Source of the DNA: Demequina muriae
Lineage (GTDB): Bacteria; Actinomycetota; Actinomycetes; Actinomycetales; Demequinaceae
Length of the DNA: 64,000 nt
Direction: 5' to 3'
Assembly: GCF_030418295.1 (NCBI RefSeq)
Contig: NZ_JAUHQA010000001.1
Span: 2,604,001-2,668,000 of the forward strand
Below are positions 32,988 to 41,460 of this stretch, piece after piece (the first letter of the stretch is position 1; every line of letters starts with the position of its first letter). The notes under the pieces are model-generated. The model saw only the letters and a program-made list of their open reading frames with translations. It was not told the origin of the DNA and did no database searches. The position numbers and the translations under genes are program-made.

Positions 32988-33410
32988 TCAGCTGGCCGTT
33001 CCGGGGTAGAAGCTCATACGGTACTTGCCGATCTGCACCTCGTCGCCATCGTGCAGCTCCACCTCGGTGACAGGCTCCCGGTTCACGTACGTGCCGTTGA
33101 GGGAGCCAGAGTCCTTCACGAAGAACTTCTTGCCGTCGCGGATGAACTGCACGTGCTCGCGGCTCACCGTCACGTCGTCGAGGAAGATGTCCCCGGACAC
33201 GGAGCGCCCGGCAGTGGTCACGTCCACGTCCAGCAGGAACCGCGCCCCCTGGTTGGGGCCATGGTGCACGATCAGCAGCGCGCAGTCCTCATCGAGGGCG
33301 TCCACAGCCGTCTGATCCTGCGGCGACAGGCGGTGAGGAGCGTGCTCGTCCACCGGCATCTGCGCGTCGAGCGACATCGTGCGCTCGACGGGGCTTTCGT
33401 CGTACGTCAT
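32988..33410 (-). CDS. garA: FHA-domain protein GarA/OdhI
   Basis: A 140-residue protein with a C-terminal FHA domain: CALLIVHHGPNQGARFLLD, the phosphothreonine-binding GRSVSGDIFLDDVTVSREH near residue 69, and SLNGTYVNREPV near 102. GarA/OdhI inhibits 2-oxoglutarate dehydrogenase and steers glutamate metabolism until phosphorylated by Ser/Thr kinases on an N-terminal ETTS/ETTQ-type motif. Here that motif is not evident; the N-terminus has only VERTMS. A GAAAGG site precedes the ATG. It leads the garA-ftsR unit. Confidence 0.9.
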   Translation of the reverse strand: MTYDESPVERTMSLDAQMPVDEHAPHRLSPQDQTAVDALDEDCALLIVHHGPNQGARFLLDVDVTTAGRSVSGDIFLDDVTVSREHVQFIRDGKKFFVKDSGSLNGTYVNREPVTEVELHDGDEVQIGKYRMSFYPGTAS

Positions 33411-33441
33411 GACGCCACCTTTCTCACGTTGACCGTCCCCA

Positions 33442-34098
33442 TCATCCTAGGTGCTCCTGGCCCCTCCGGGCGGACGCGCCGATCGTGCCCGAGTGGGAAC
33501 GCTGCGAGACATCGCGGACGTACGCGATCCCAGAGATCCAGTACAGGCCCGCGGCCGCACACGCACCGATGATCGCCGCGACGTGCACGCCATCCCAACG
33601 GTCGTGAGCGAGGAACGCGAGCGGCAGGAAGACGTACAGCGCCGCCGTGGCGGCCTTGCCCGTGAACGTCACCTGCGGAGTGGACACGTGGTGGGTGCGC
33701 CCCACCAGCACGACCGTCGCCACCATCGCGTCACGCGCGAGCAGGATAGCCACGAGCCACCACGGCACGGCGCCCCGCAGCGCGAGTGCGATGACGACCA
33801 CGATCGTGAGCAGCCTGTCCGCGGCGGGATCGAGGAGCCGGCCCAGGACCGTGACCTGCTGCCACCGGCGTGCGAGGAAGCCGTCGAGGAAGTCGCTCAC
33901 GCCCGCAGCCACGAGCGCGCCCACGGCCCAGAGGTCGTAGCCCGCGACGAGGAGCCATCCAAAGACACCGATGAGCCCGATGCGCACCATCGAGATCACA
34001 TTCGGCACGGTCCACACGGCGCTGCTCACCCTGACGGGCAGGTCTCGCGCGGTCGCCTCCGGCGGTGTCTTGCTCTCGAGATCGCGCGGCTCCTCCAC
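33442..34098 (-). CDS. pgsA: CDP-alcohol phosphatidyltransferase (PgsA-like)
   Basis: A 218-residue membrane enzyme with about five to six helices. The CDP-alcohol phosphotransferase signature is complete in DFLDGFLARRWQQVTVLGR followed by LLDPAADR, giving the D-G-x2-A-R-x8-G-x3-D-x3-D pattern near residue 72. It likely makes phosphatidylglycerol phosphate or a related phospholipid. M. tuberculosis has pgsA2 (Rv1822) close to garA, a similar context. The GTG at 34098 is chosen because a TAGACT box lies seven bases upstream; the frame is open further upstream through the neighbouring small gene. Confidence 0.85.
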   Translation of the reverse strand: MEEPRDLESKTPPEATARDLPVRVSSAVWTVPNVISMVRIGLIGVFGWLLVAGYDLWAVGALVAAGVSDFLDGFLARRWQQVTVLGRLLDPAADRLLTIVVVIALALRGAVPWWLVAILLARDAMVATVVLVGRTHHVSTPQVTFTGKAATAALYVFLPLAFLAHDRWDGVHVAAIIGACAAAGLYWISGIAYVRDVSQRSHSGTIGASARRGQEHLG

Positions 34099-34105
34099 GC
34101 CCGGG

Positions 34106-34111
34106 AGTCTA
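34106..34111 (-). promoter_or_regulatory. -10 element TAGACT for leaderless pgsA
   Basis: TAGACT on the minus strand overlaps the stop codon of the small upstream gene and lies seven bases before the GTG at 34098. Confidence 0.5.
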
Positions 34112-34261
34112 CTTGGACTCGCCCTCCGCCGCGATGACCTTGTCGACCGTCTCGGTCGCGATGCGCGTCGCCTCGTCGTCAGAGGCGCCCCGTGCGAGCT
34201 CTCTCGCACGGATCTGCTCGAACCGGTAGTGACGGGTGTCCGTTGACTTCTGATCCGACAT
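34109..34261 (-). CDS. 50-residue hypothetical protein with DEA-IA-TV-K motif
   Basis: A small gene translated from ATG at 34261 to TAG at 34109. It begins MSDQKSTDTRHYRFEQIRAR and ends ATETVDKVIAAEGESK. An AAGGAG site lies about seven bases before the ATG. Charged, helical and soluble in appearance. Its C-terminal half aligns with the middle of the next gene upstream (34334-34660): 13 of 24 positions are identical around S-DEA-IA-TV-K-A-GES. No function can be assigned. Confidence 0.7.
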   Translation of the reverse strand: MSDQKSTDTRHYRFEQIRARELARGASDDEATRIATETVDKVIAAEGESK

Positions 34262-34333
34262 GTTCGTCTCCTTCCAGGCACGCTCACTTAGCCTGCACCC
34301 TCAGCCTAGGACCCTCGGGGGGCCTGCGCGAGG

Positions 34334-34660
34334 TCAGCGATCCAGCGCCTTCTCCAGCTCGGCCTTCGTCATGCTCGACCGGCCCTCGACTCCCTTGCGC
34401 TTGGCCTCTTCATACAGCTGGTCCTTGGTGCGGCCCTTCGCACCGGAGTGGGACCGCAGTCCGCCACGGCGCCCGCTCGAGATGTCGTCGGTCGAGGCCT
34501 TCGACGCCTGCTCCGACTCCCCCGAGCGCGCGCGCTCCTTGTTGACGGTGCGGGCGGCGATCTCCTCGGCCTCGTCCGTCGACTTCCCTGAGTCCAGCTG
34601 TGACGCCTTGATCTTCTCGTACTGGCGTTCGCGCTTGTCGCTCCATGCTTGCGGGGCCAT
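34334..34660 (-). CDS. Rho-N/SAP-like small protein (often annotated plasmid stabilization protein)
   Basis: A 108-residue charged protein beginning MAPQAWSDKRERQYEKIKAS. It has a helix EAEEIAARTVNKERARSGES, a linker DISSGRRGGLRSHSGAKGRT and a C-terminal Rho-N/SAP-like helical hairpin, TKDQLYEEAKRKGVEGRSSM then TKAELEKAL. Homologues are widespread in bacteria under the label plasmid stabilization protein, without experimental support that I know of. GGAGGAGG lies just before the ATG. The small neighbour downstream shares its central motif. Confidence 0.8.
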   Translation of the reverse strand: MAPQAWSDKRERQYEKIKASQLDSGKSTDEAEEIAARTVNKERARSGESEQASKASTDDISSGRRGGLRSHSGAKGRTKDQLYEEAKRKGVEGRSSMTKAELEKALDR

Positions 34661-34750
34661 GACTGCACCTCCTCCAGATCGGCATGACCGGGTCGTCCAC
34701 GTCAACCGACCCGCCCGCGAGGATGTTCCGAGCGTCGGAGGCGGACGACC

Positions 34751-36175
34751 TCAGTCGGTGACGAAGCGAGGCGGGTCCGGCGGCGCCGCGCTCACGAGCC
34801 GCACGCGCTGGAGAACCCCGGGCTGCACGTCGCCCTCGCATCGCGCGACCACGGGTGGGTCGACCAGCTGGACCGTACGGTCGTCGAGCCCGACTCCCTC
34901 GAAGGTCTCACCCACCCGCGTGCGCAGCACCGCTGACTCGACAGCGTGGACGCATCGGCGCTCCACGTCGCCCGCGCGTCGGCTGCCCGCCGCAGTGTCG
35001 TCCGCGGCCGCCGCCAGGCCTGCCCGCGCCCACGCTGGCACCTCGCGCCCGCGTGCCGAGGCGAGTGCGGCCTCAGCGGCGTACCGATCCACGAGCCTGC
35101 GCAGCGGCGCAGTGACATGGGAGTACGGCGCTCCCAACGCACCGTGAGTCACGGGATCGGGCAGCGCGGCACCGTCATGAGCGAGATCGAAGGCACTCCA
35201 GTCTGCGCCCCGAAACAGTACCGTCGCCGCGTCCAGAAATGCGGCGGTCTCAGGCGCCCCATGGTCGAGGGACTCCAGCACGTCGGAGTAGTCCTGTCCC
35301 TTCCTCCACCGCACGCCCAGAGCCCCCGCCTGGGCGCGGAGTCTGGTCACCGCGCCCGCATCGGCCGCCGGCATCGTCCGCAGCACTCCCGCTCCGCCGG
35401 CGATCATGAGCGACGCGCCCACCATCCCGGTGGCGAGGGACACCTGGGCGTTGTCGTCCTCGAGCGGGCGCCCGGCCTCGAGCCGCAGCACGAACCGGTC
35501 CCCGACGGGAACCACCTCCTGCGACGGCTTGGGAAGGGTGACGCCGCCCTGGGACCGCACCATGCGCCGGCGGGCCTGGCCGACCTCGGCGAGCCGCGCC
35601 ACGAGGTCGCGCGACTCGGCGTCTGTGGAGCTCGCGAGCTCGCGGTACGCGTACTGGCGTCTCGACCGCACCCACGCGCGCTCGAGAGCCACGCCGCCGA
35701 TGGAGCCGTCCGCGAGGACGTCGAACGTCCACACGACGGCCTTGGTGCGCTGACCGGGCAGCAGTGACGCGTGTGCCTCCGACATCTCGCGGGGGTGCAG
35801 GCTCACACGGGTGTCGGGACAGTAGATCGTGACGCCTCGCGCGTGGGCCAGGCGATCGAGCGCCCCGCCGGGAACCACATGGGCACCGACATCCGCGATC
35901 GCGTATCGCACACGGTGGCCCGCCCGCATCCTCTCGATGTGCACCGCCTGATCGAGGTCTCGCGATCCGGGGGGATCCACGGTCACGAACGGAAGGTCTG
36001 TGGCGTCGGAGCGCCCGTCCGCCACGTGCGGCGGGTCGAGTTCCGTGGCACTGTCGAGGGCCTCGCGCCGCGCCTCATCCGGCGTGGAAACGTCCACGCC
36101 GGCATCGGCGCGGATCGCCTCGAATAGAGGAATGAGCTGATCGGCTCCAGCGCCGAGCCGCGTGACGGTCCGCAT
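34751..36175 (-). CDS. RNB-domain ribonuclease (RNase II/R family)
   Basis: A 474-residue exoribonuclease-type protein. The catalytic core motif DPPGSRDLDQAVHI near residue 67 carries the metal-binding Asp residues of RNB enzymes. Further family blocks are YAIADVGAHVVPGGALDRLA and SLLPGQRTKAVVWTFDV, and GALGAPYSHVTAPLRRLVDR near 345 is the conserved RNA-end site. It lacks the cold-shock and long S1 parts of full RNase R; this short form is common in actinobacteria. The ATG at 36175 is preferred because TAGTGT lies seven bases upstream. It likely degrades RNA 3' to 5'. Confidence 0.88.
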   Translation of the reverse strand: MRTVTRLGAGADQLIPLFEAIRADAGVDVSTPDEARREALDSATELDPPHVADGRSDATDLPFVTVDPPGSRDLDQAVHIERMRAGHRVRYAIADVGAHVVPGGALDRLAHARGVTIYCPDTRVSLHPREMSEAHASLLPGQRTKAVVWTFDVLADGSIGGVALERAWVRSRRQYAYRELASSTDAESRDLVARLAEVGQARRRMVRSQGGVTLPKPSQEVVPVGDRFVLRLEAGRPLEDDNAQVSLATGMVGASLMIAGGAGVLRTMPAADAGAVTRLRAQAGALGVRWRKGQDYSDVLESLDHGAPETAAFLDAATVLFRGADWSAFDLAHDGAALPDPVTHGALGAPYSHVTAPLRRLVDRYAAEAALASARGREVPAWARAGLAAAADDTAAGSRRAGDVERRCVHAVESAVLRTRVGETFEGVGLDDRTVQLVDPPVVARCEGDVQPGVLQRVRLVSAAPPDPPRFVTD

Positions 36176-36182
36176 GGGGACC

Positions 36183-36188
36183 ACACTA
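36183..36188 (-). promoter_or_regulatory. -10 element TAGTGT for leaderless RNB gene
   Basis: TAGTGT on the minus strand lies seven bases before the ATG at 36175, in the 24-base gap after putA. No ribosome-binding site is visible. Confidence 0.5.
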
Positions 36189-36199
36189 AGCGAGCGCCG

Positions 36200-39100
36200 T
36201 CACTGCCTTCCGAGCCGTCCGCCGTGCCGCAGGTCCTTCGCGACCCGCTGTGCGGGTCGAAACGGGGTGCCATAGCGATGGCTCGTGAGCGACACTGCCT
36301 GCTCCCGCAGGAACGGCATGAGCTCGAGCGCGGGAGCGGCGGTCACGGGTCCGTCGAAGACCGCGATGTCCGCGTGACCCCTCCACTCGCCATCGACCGT
36401 CCCGACGATGCGGACGCGCGCCAGGCCGTGGTCCCTCATCGCCGCGATGGACGCCTCGCTCGACTCTCGGCGCACCCGCACGCCCGCGGCGTCAAACGCC
36501 TCGGCCAGGGGCGCGGGCAGCGGGACCGCAGTGCTGACGATGCCACTCCCGCCTGCGCGCACCATCGCGGCGCAGACCCGGACGAGGTCGTCGGCGGCCG
36601 TGCCGTCCCACCGCACCATGGTGGGCGTCGGGACGTACCGGAGCACGTTCGCCTCGCACGCGAGCCCCGTAGGGTCGTGGCCGCCATCGAACTGCGTGTC
36701 CCAGGCGCTCTGGTCTGCGAGTGCCGCCGCCCGCACCCACTCGGCACCTGCGGCGCCGACGACTGCCTTCACACGAGGGTCCAGCTCTCCCCCGGCGTCA
36801 CCGCCGATCGAGAGCTCGGCGCGGTCCCATCCGGTGAGCGTGGCCACGTAGTGGGGTCCGCCTGCCTTCACCGTGGGGCCCACCACGGAGCGCTTCCAGC
36901 CTCCGAAGGGCTGACGCTGCACGATCGCGCCGGTCGTGGCCTTGTTGACGTAGAGATTGCCCGCCTCGATGCGGTCCACCCAGGTCCTGATCTCCTCCTC
37001 GTCCACGGAATGGATCCCGGAGGTGAGCCCGTAGTCGACCGCGTTCACCAGCTCGATCGCGTGGTCGAGGTCGCGCGCTCGCATGATGCCCAGCACCGGG
37101 CCGAAGCACTCGATCCGGTGGAGGAAGGCTCCCGGCTCCACCCAACCGCGCACCGCGGGCGTCCACAGCCCGTCGGCCAGCCTGCGGGGCTCCACCCACC
37201 AGGTCTCCTCACCGTCGAGCTGCGTGAGGCCCCTCTCGAGTTTGCCGGTGGGCTCGGCGATCACGGGCCCCATCTGGGTCCCGGGGTCGGTGGCGGCGCC
37301 CACACGCAGTGACGTCACCGCATCGCGGAGCTGCCGATGGAACCGAGGCGACTCCGCCACGGACCCCACGAGCACGGCGAGGGAGGCCGCGGAGCACTTC
37401 TGACCGGCGTGGCCGAAGGCGGATGCGACGAGGTCGCGCACCGCGAGGTCCACGTCAGCGCTGGGCGTGATGATCATCGCGTTCTTCCCTGACGTCTCCG
37501 CATGCAGGTGGAGGTCGGGTCGCGAGTCCAGGAATCCCTGCGCCGTCTCGAAGGCGCCCGTGAGGATCACCTGATCCACGCGCGGATCTCCGATGAGCGC
37601 GTGACCCAGCCGCTGCGGGTCGATGTCGATGAGGCGCACCACGTCCGCGGGAACGCCCGCACCGCGCAGCACGTCGACGAGCACGGCGCTGCATCGACGC
37701 GCCTCTTCTGCGGGCTTCAGGATCACCGCGGACCCCGCCGCGAGGGCGGCGAGCGTGGAGCCGGCCGGGATCGCGACCGGGAAGTTCCACGGCGGCGTGA
37801 CGACGGTCAGCGCCCGTGGCACCGGGACGGCGCCGTCGAGGTCGTCGAGACGTCGCGCGCTCCGGGCGTAGTAGCGCGCGAAGTCGATGGCCTCCGACAC
37901 CTCGGGATCCGCCTGATCGAGGGTCTTGCCAGCTTCGGAGGCCATGACCTCCACGAGCTCGTCGCGCCTACGCTCCAGTTGATCGGCGACGTCTTCGAGC
38001 AGGCGGGCGCGCTCAGCGCCAGCCGTGCGTCCCCAGCGCAGGCCACCCGCATGAACCTCACTGATGCTGACGGCCAGCTCCGTGGCATGCTCGATGCGGG
38101 CCGCGGCGATGGCCTCCGCCCCGGCCGAGCGTGCGGACGCTCGGCTCAGGGTCGCCGCCCCCTGTCGACGCACGGTCTCGACCGCCGGGTCGGCGTCGGA
38201 GGCGTTGCGGAATCCGTCCTGGGGCGCAGGCGGGAGTCCGGCTGCCCGATGCGACGGTGACGGCGCGGGTCGTGCTGCCAGCGCGCACGCCTCGCGGAAG
38301 GCTCTCTCCTCGCGGTCGAAGTCGGCCGGGGTCGCGGCCAGCGTCGGGAGCCTCGACAGGAAGTTCTGCGGGTTCGCGACCTCCTCGAGACGACGCACCA
38401 GGTAGGCGAGAGCGACATCGAAGTCGGCGGGATCGACCACGGGCGTGTAGAGCCGCAGGGCTCCGACGTCCCGCGCGACGGCGCTGGCCACCGGCTCTCC
38501 CATGCCGAGCAGCATCTCGAACTGCACTGCTCCCGCGACCCCGCGGCGCGTGGCCATGTCCCATGCGTGCGCCACATCGAAGAGGTTGTGCCCGGCGACT
38601 CCGACGTGCAGGCTCCTGGTGGACTCCGGGGTGAGCGCCGCGTCGATCATCCGCTTGTAGTGGGCGTCGCTCTCGACCTTGCTGCCCCAGGGTGCCAGCG
38701 GCCACCCCCGCAGTTCGGACTCGACGCGTTCCATCGAGAGATTCGCGCCCTTCACGATGCGGACGCGCAGGGGCGCTCCCCCGCTCTCGACGCGCTCGCG
38801 CGCGAGACGCTGCACGCGCTCCAGCGCACTGGTGGACTCCGGCAGGTACGCCTGGAGCACGATGCCTGCCGACAGGTCCCGCAGGCGGTCGTCCCGCATG
38901 AGCCGCTCGAAGACTGCGAGAGTCACCTCGAGATCCCGGTACTCCTCCATGTCGAGGTTGACGAACGTGCCGGATGCGTCGCGGGCCGCCTCGTACAGCG
39001 GGAACAGTGCCGCGGTGATCTCCTCCACGGCGCCGTCGACGTCCCACGGCGAGTGAGGCGCGGTCGCAGCCGAGACCTTGATCGACACGTAGTCCACGTC

Positions 39101-39616
39101 GGGGTGCTCGATGAGAGCCCGCGTGCGCTCGACGCGACGCCCGGCCTCGGCTCGCCCCAGCACCGCCTCGCCCAGCAGGTTGACGTTCAGCTCCTCTCCC
39201 CCGGCTCGCAGGGCCCGCAGTGCCTTGGACAGTCGACGCGGGCGCGAGTCGACCACGAGGTGCGCGACGAGGGCGCGGACAAAGCGACGCGCGATCGCGA
39301 CCGTCGTCCGTGGGGCGAGCCGTGACGCCACCGCTCCGGCGCGCGCCAGCCACACCAACGGTGACGGGAGGTGTCCGGGTGCGTCGGCCGATGCGCGGCG
39401 CAGGGCCGCTGCCGCCACCTGGGGGTCCTCCGGCCGCACCAGCCCGTCCACGACCTCGGTCAGGTATCGCAGACCTCCGTCCGACCTCAGGGCGTGGCCC
39501 ATGATCCGCGCTCCGAGCGTGGGACGCGACGTCTCGGATTCCTCGAGCCATCGGCGCACCTGGCGGACGGCACGATCAGCGTCGTGATGGACAGGAACAG
39601 CGGCGGGGACGGCCAT
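36200..39616 (-). CDS. putA: Bifunctional proline dehydrogenase/L-glutamate gamma-semialdehyde dehydrogenase
   Basis: A 1138-residue PutA that oxidises proline to glutamate. The FAD-dependent proline dehydrogenase domain (about residues 75-430) has VNLDMEEYRDLEVTLAVFE and LRVRIVKGANLSMERVE. The aldehyde dehydrogenase domain (about 500-960) has PWNFPVAIPAGSTLAALAAG, LHAETSGKNAMIITP and the catalytic cysteine in GHAGQKCSAASLAV (Cys 741). A C-terminal extension of about 180 residues follows. There is no N-terminal DNA-binding domain, so regulation falls to another protein, probably the divergent LysR. The ATG at 39616 is the start of similarity. Confidence 0.95.
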   Translation of the reverse strand: MAVPAAVPVHHDADRAVRQVRRWLEESETSRPTLGARIMGHALRSDGGLRYLTEVVDGLVRPEDPQVAAAALRRASADAPGHLPSPLVWLARAGAVASRLAPRTTVAIARRFVRALVAHLVVDSRPRRLSKALRALRAGGEELNVNLLGEAVLGRAEAGRRVERTRALIEHPDVDYVSIKVSAATAPHSPWDVDGAVEEITAALFPLYEAARDASGTFVNLDMEEYRDLEVTLAVFERLMRDDRLRDLSAGIVLQAYLPESTSALERVQRLARERVESGGAPLRVRIVKGANLSMERVESELRGWPLAPWGSKVESDAHYKRMIDAALTPESTRSLHVGVAGHNLFDVAHAWDMATRRGVAGAVQFEMLLGMGEPVASAVARDVGALRLYTPVVDPADFDVALAYLVRRLEEVANPQNFLSRLPTLAATPADFDREERAFREACALAARPAPSPSHRAAGLPPAPQDGFRNASDADPAVETVRRQGAATLSRASARSAGAEAIAAARIEHATELAVSISEVHAGGLRWGRTAGAERARLLEDVADQLERRRDELVEVMASEAGKTLDQADPEVSEAIDFARYYARSARRLDDLDGAVPVPRALTVVTPPWNFPVAIPAGSTLAALAAGSAVILKPAEEARRCSAVLVDVLRGAGVPADVVRLIDIDPQRLGHALIGDPRVDQVILTGAFETAQGFLDSRPDLHLHAETSGKNAMIITPSADVDLAVRDLVASAFGHAGQKCSAASLAVLVGSVAESPRFHRQLRDAVTSLRVGAATDPGTQMGPVIAEPTGKLERGLTQLDGEETWWVEPRRLADGLWTPAVRGWVEPGAFLHRIECFGPVLGIMRARDLDHAIELVNAVDYGLTSGIHSVDEEEIRTWVDRIEAGNLYVNKATTGAIVQRQPFGGWKRSVVGPTVKAGGPHYVATLTGWDRAELSIGGDAGGELDPRVKAVVGAAGAEWVRAAALADQSAWDTQFDGGHDPTGLACEANVLRYVPTPTMVRWDGTAADDLVRVCAAMVRAGGSGIVSTAVPLPAPLAEAFDAAGVRVRRESSEASIAAMRDHGLARVRIVGTVDGEWRGHADIAVFDGPVTAAPALELMPFLREQAVSLTSHRYGTPFRPAQRVAKDLRHGGRLGRQ

Positions 39617-39652
39617 GACCTCAGTCTGCGGCTCACTGATACTTGAGGTCCA

Positions 39653-39667
39653 TCCATTAATAGTGGA
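39653..39667. promoter_or_regulatory. Candidate LysR binding site between putA and lysR
   Basis: TCCATTAATAGTGGA is an inverted repeat with TCCA/TGGA arms and an AT-rich centre, in the 82-base space between divergent putA and the LysR gene. It resembles the T-N11-A type box of LysR regulators and is the most AT-rich part of the gap. Confidence 0.45.
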
Positions 39668-39698
39668 GTTCATTGTGAAGGTGTGCTGAACTGTCGGC

Positions 39699-40586
39699 AT
39701 GCTGACGATCCACCGCCTGAGGACTCTGCGCGAGTTCGCCATCCGCGGCACGGTCGCGGGAGCTGCGGACAGCCTCGGCTACACCGCATCGGCCGTGTCG
39801 CAGCAGCTCTCGGCACTCGAGGCGGAGACGGGTGTGCGACTGCTGCGCAAGTCGGGACGACGGCTCGTGCTCACGATGGCCGGCGAGCGGCTGGTCGACG
39901 CAGCCGACACCGTGCTGGACGCGGTCGAGGCCGCGGAATCGGACTTGCGCGCCACCCACGATGAACCGGCAGGCACGGTGCGGCTCGCACTGTTCCAATC
40001 GGCGGCGTTGTCACTGCTGCCCAGCGCTCTCTCCCACCTCCGTGAGGCGGCGCCACGCGTGCGGCTCCAGGTCACGCAGAGCGAGCCCGCTCAAGCGCTC
40101 GAAGACACGTGGGCACGCAAGTACGACGTGGTCGTGGCCGAGGAGTACCCTCACCATTCCGCGCCTCACTACCCGGGGCTGCGCAGGGAGACGCTGGTCG
40201 AGGACGAGATCTCCGTCGCGTCGCGGACACCCACCGCCTCCCTGGCCGATCACCGGGACAGCGCGTGGGTGATGGAGCCCCGTGGCACCGCCTCGCGGCA
40301 CTTCGCCGAGCAGACGTGCCGGCTCGCAGGATTCGAGCCCGATGTGCGCTACGAGACCGCTGATCTCCAGGCCCATATCGCGTTGGTCGCCGCGGGCGAG
40401 GCGGTGTCGCTGCTCCCTGGCCTCATGTGGATGACGGCGCCACCGGACCTGCCCCGCAGTCCGCTGCCGGGAGCGCCGCGGCGCGCTGTCTTCGCCGCCC
40501 TCCGGGCGACGACGTCGGTGGACCCGGCGGTCACCGCTGCGCTCAGCGCCCTTCGACGGGCCGCCGCTCCTCTGGGGCGCGTGTAG
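39699..40586 (+). CDS. LysR-family transcriptional regulator
   Basis: A 295-residue LTTR. The winged helix is at the N-terminus (LRTLREFAIRGTVAGAADSL, YTASAVSQQLSALEAETGV), followed by the linker helix (ERLVDAADTVLDAVEAAESD) and a substrate-binding domain from about residue 92 (GTVRLALFQSAALSLLPSAL). Its divergent placement from putA suggests that it senses proline or a related metabolite and controls putA. This is inference from position. Its last 44 bases overlap the end of the convergent EI24 gene. Confidence 0.9.
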   Translation: MLTIHRLRTLREFAIRGTVAGAADSLGYTASAVSQQLSALEAETGVRLLRKSGRRLVLTMAGERLVDAADTVLDAVEAAESDLRATHDEPAGTVRLALFQSAALSLLPSALSHLREAAPRVRLQVTQSEPAQALEDTWARKYDVVVAEEYPHHSAPHYPGLRRETLVEDEISVASRTPTASLADHRDSAWVMEPRGTASRHFAEQTCRLAGFEPDVRYETADLQAHIALVAAGEAVSLLPGLMWMTAPPDLPRSPLPGAPRRAVFAALRATTSVDPAVTAALSALRRAAAPLGRV

Positions 40587-41382
40587 CACCGGCGCCGGCG
40601 CCGGCGGGTGTGCTGGTGGCGCCGTGGACCAGCAAGGTCGCGCCGGCCACCGCCGCCGGCATGAACAGCGCCGCCCCCAGGGGGATCAGGAACAGCACGA
40701 AGACCGCCGCGCCGAAGCCTCCCGAGCGCGCCCGGTGCTGCCGCAGCACCGCCCGCCGTGCTGCCAGTGACACGTGGCCCCTCCTCGCGAGCGGATACGC
40801 CGTGAGCTCGAGCGCGAGGAACCAGCCGCCGATCGTCGCGCCCGCGATGAACGCCGCCGGGCCACCCACCACCGGCACCAGCCCGATCAGAAAGAGCCCC
40901 ATCGCGAAAGGGAGGGTGAGCAGCGCAAGTCTCACGCCTTCGCTCACGCTTCGCAGCAGCGCCCGCGCCCACGGCTCGTCGGGTTCGGCCCCGGTGAAGC
41001 CCTGCTGGGCATCGACGGCGCGGCCGATCCTCTCGAAGAACGGCTGTCCGATGGTGAGGGTGAAGGCGGTGAATGCGTACACCGCGACCAGCACCGTCGC
41101 CGCCACCACGGCGAGACCGGCGATCACCTGCACGGCGGACTGCGCCCATCCGTCCTCCGACACGACGAGCTCGGCGATGGCCCTCGACCAGTCCGCGACC
41201 TGGGTCGCGACGACGAAGGCGGATGCGCCGAACAGCACGGTGGTGATTGCTCCCGGCAGCAGCCCCCAGGCCATGAGTGCCGGGGATGTGCTCCACGTGC
41301 GCAGGCCACGCCAGGCGGTCGATGCGCCGATGAGCGCCTCACGCGCGGTCGAGATGGCTCCTGAGGGTGATCGGGCGGCCAT
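40543..41382 (-). CDS. EI24-domain membrane protein
   Basis: A 279-residue integral membrane protein of the EI24/CysZ-like family. Visible are the N-terminal REALIGASTAWRGLRTWSTS, helix pair AVQVIAGLAVVAATVLVAVY, the family-typical TIGQPFFERIGRAVD near residue 112, and three further helices (LLTLPFAMGLFLIGLVPVVG, AAFIAGATIGGWFLALEL, GAAVFVLFLIPLGAALFM). CysZ members transport sulphate, but EI24 proteins in actinobacteria are uncharacterised. A TACCAT box six bases before the ATG supports the start. The C-terminal tail is antisense to the end of the LysR gene. Confidence 0.85.
   Translation of the reverse strand: MAARSPSGAISTAREALIGASTAWRGLRTWSTSPALMAWGLLPGAITTVLFGASAFVVATQVADWSRAIAELVVSEDGWAQSAVQVIAGLAVVAATVLVAVYAFTAFTLTIGQPFFERIGRAVDAQQGFTGAEPDEPWARALLRSVSEGVRLALLTLPFAMGLFLIGLVPVVGGPAAFIAGATIGGWFLALELTAYPLARRGHVSLAARRAVLRQHRARSGGFGAAVFVLFLIPLGAALFMPAAVAGATLLVHGATSTPAGAGAGATRAPEERRPVEGR
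40589..40604. terminator. GC palindrome after the LysR stop, possible terminator
   Basis: CCGGCGCCGGCGCCGG is a perfect 16-bp palindrome three bases after the LysR stop and within the coding end of the convergent EI24 gene, where it encodes a Gly/Ala repeat. It could fold in LysR mRNA as a terminator. There is no loop or T-run, so the call is weak. Confidence 0.3.
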
Positions 41383-41388
41383 GTGGCG

Positions 41389-41394
41389 ATGGTA
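41389..41394 (-). promoter_or_regulatory. -10 element TACCAT for leaderless EI24 gene
   Basis: TACCAT on the minus strand is followed by six bases and the ATG at 41382, with no ribosome-binding site. Confidence 0.55.
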
Positions 41395-41460
41395 GCGGTC
41401 GCGCCGTGACTATCCTGGCCCCATCCCTGAGCCCTCCGACGCCCTTGGCGGTGCCCCCTC

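Noticed and set aside
36224-37312. A 362-codon + strand frame antisense to putA
   Set aside because: Composition typical of an antisense shadow; putA ALDH motifs on the other strand are clear.
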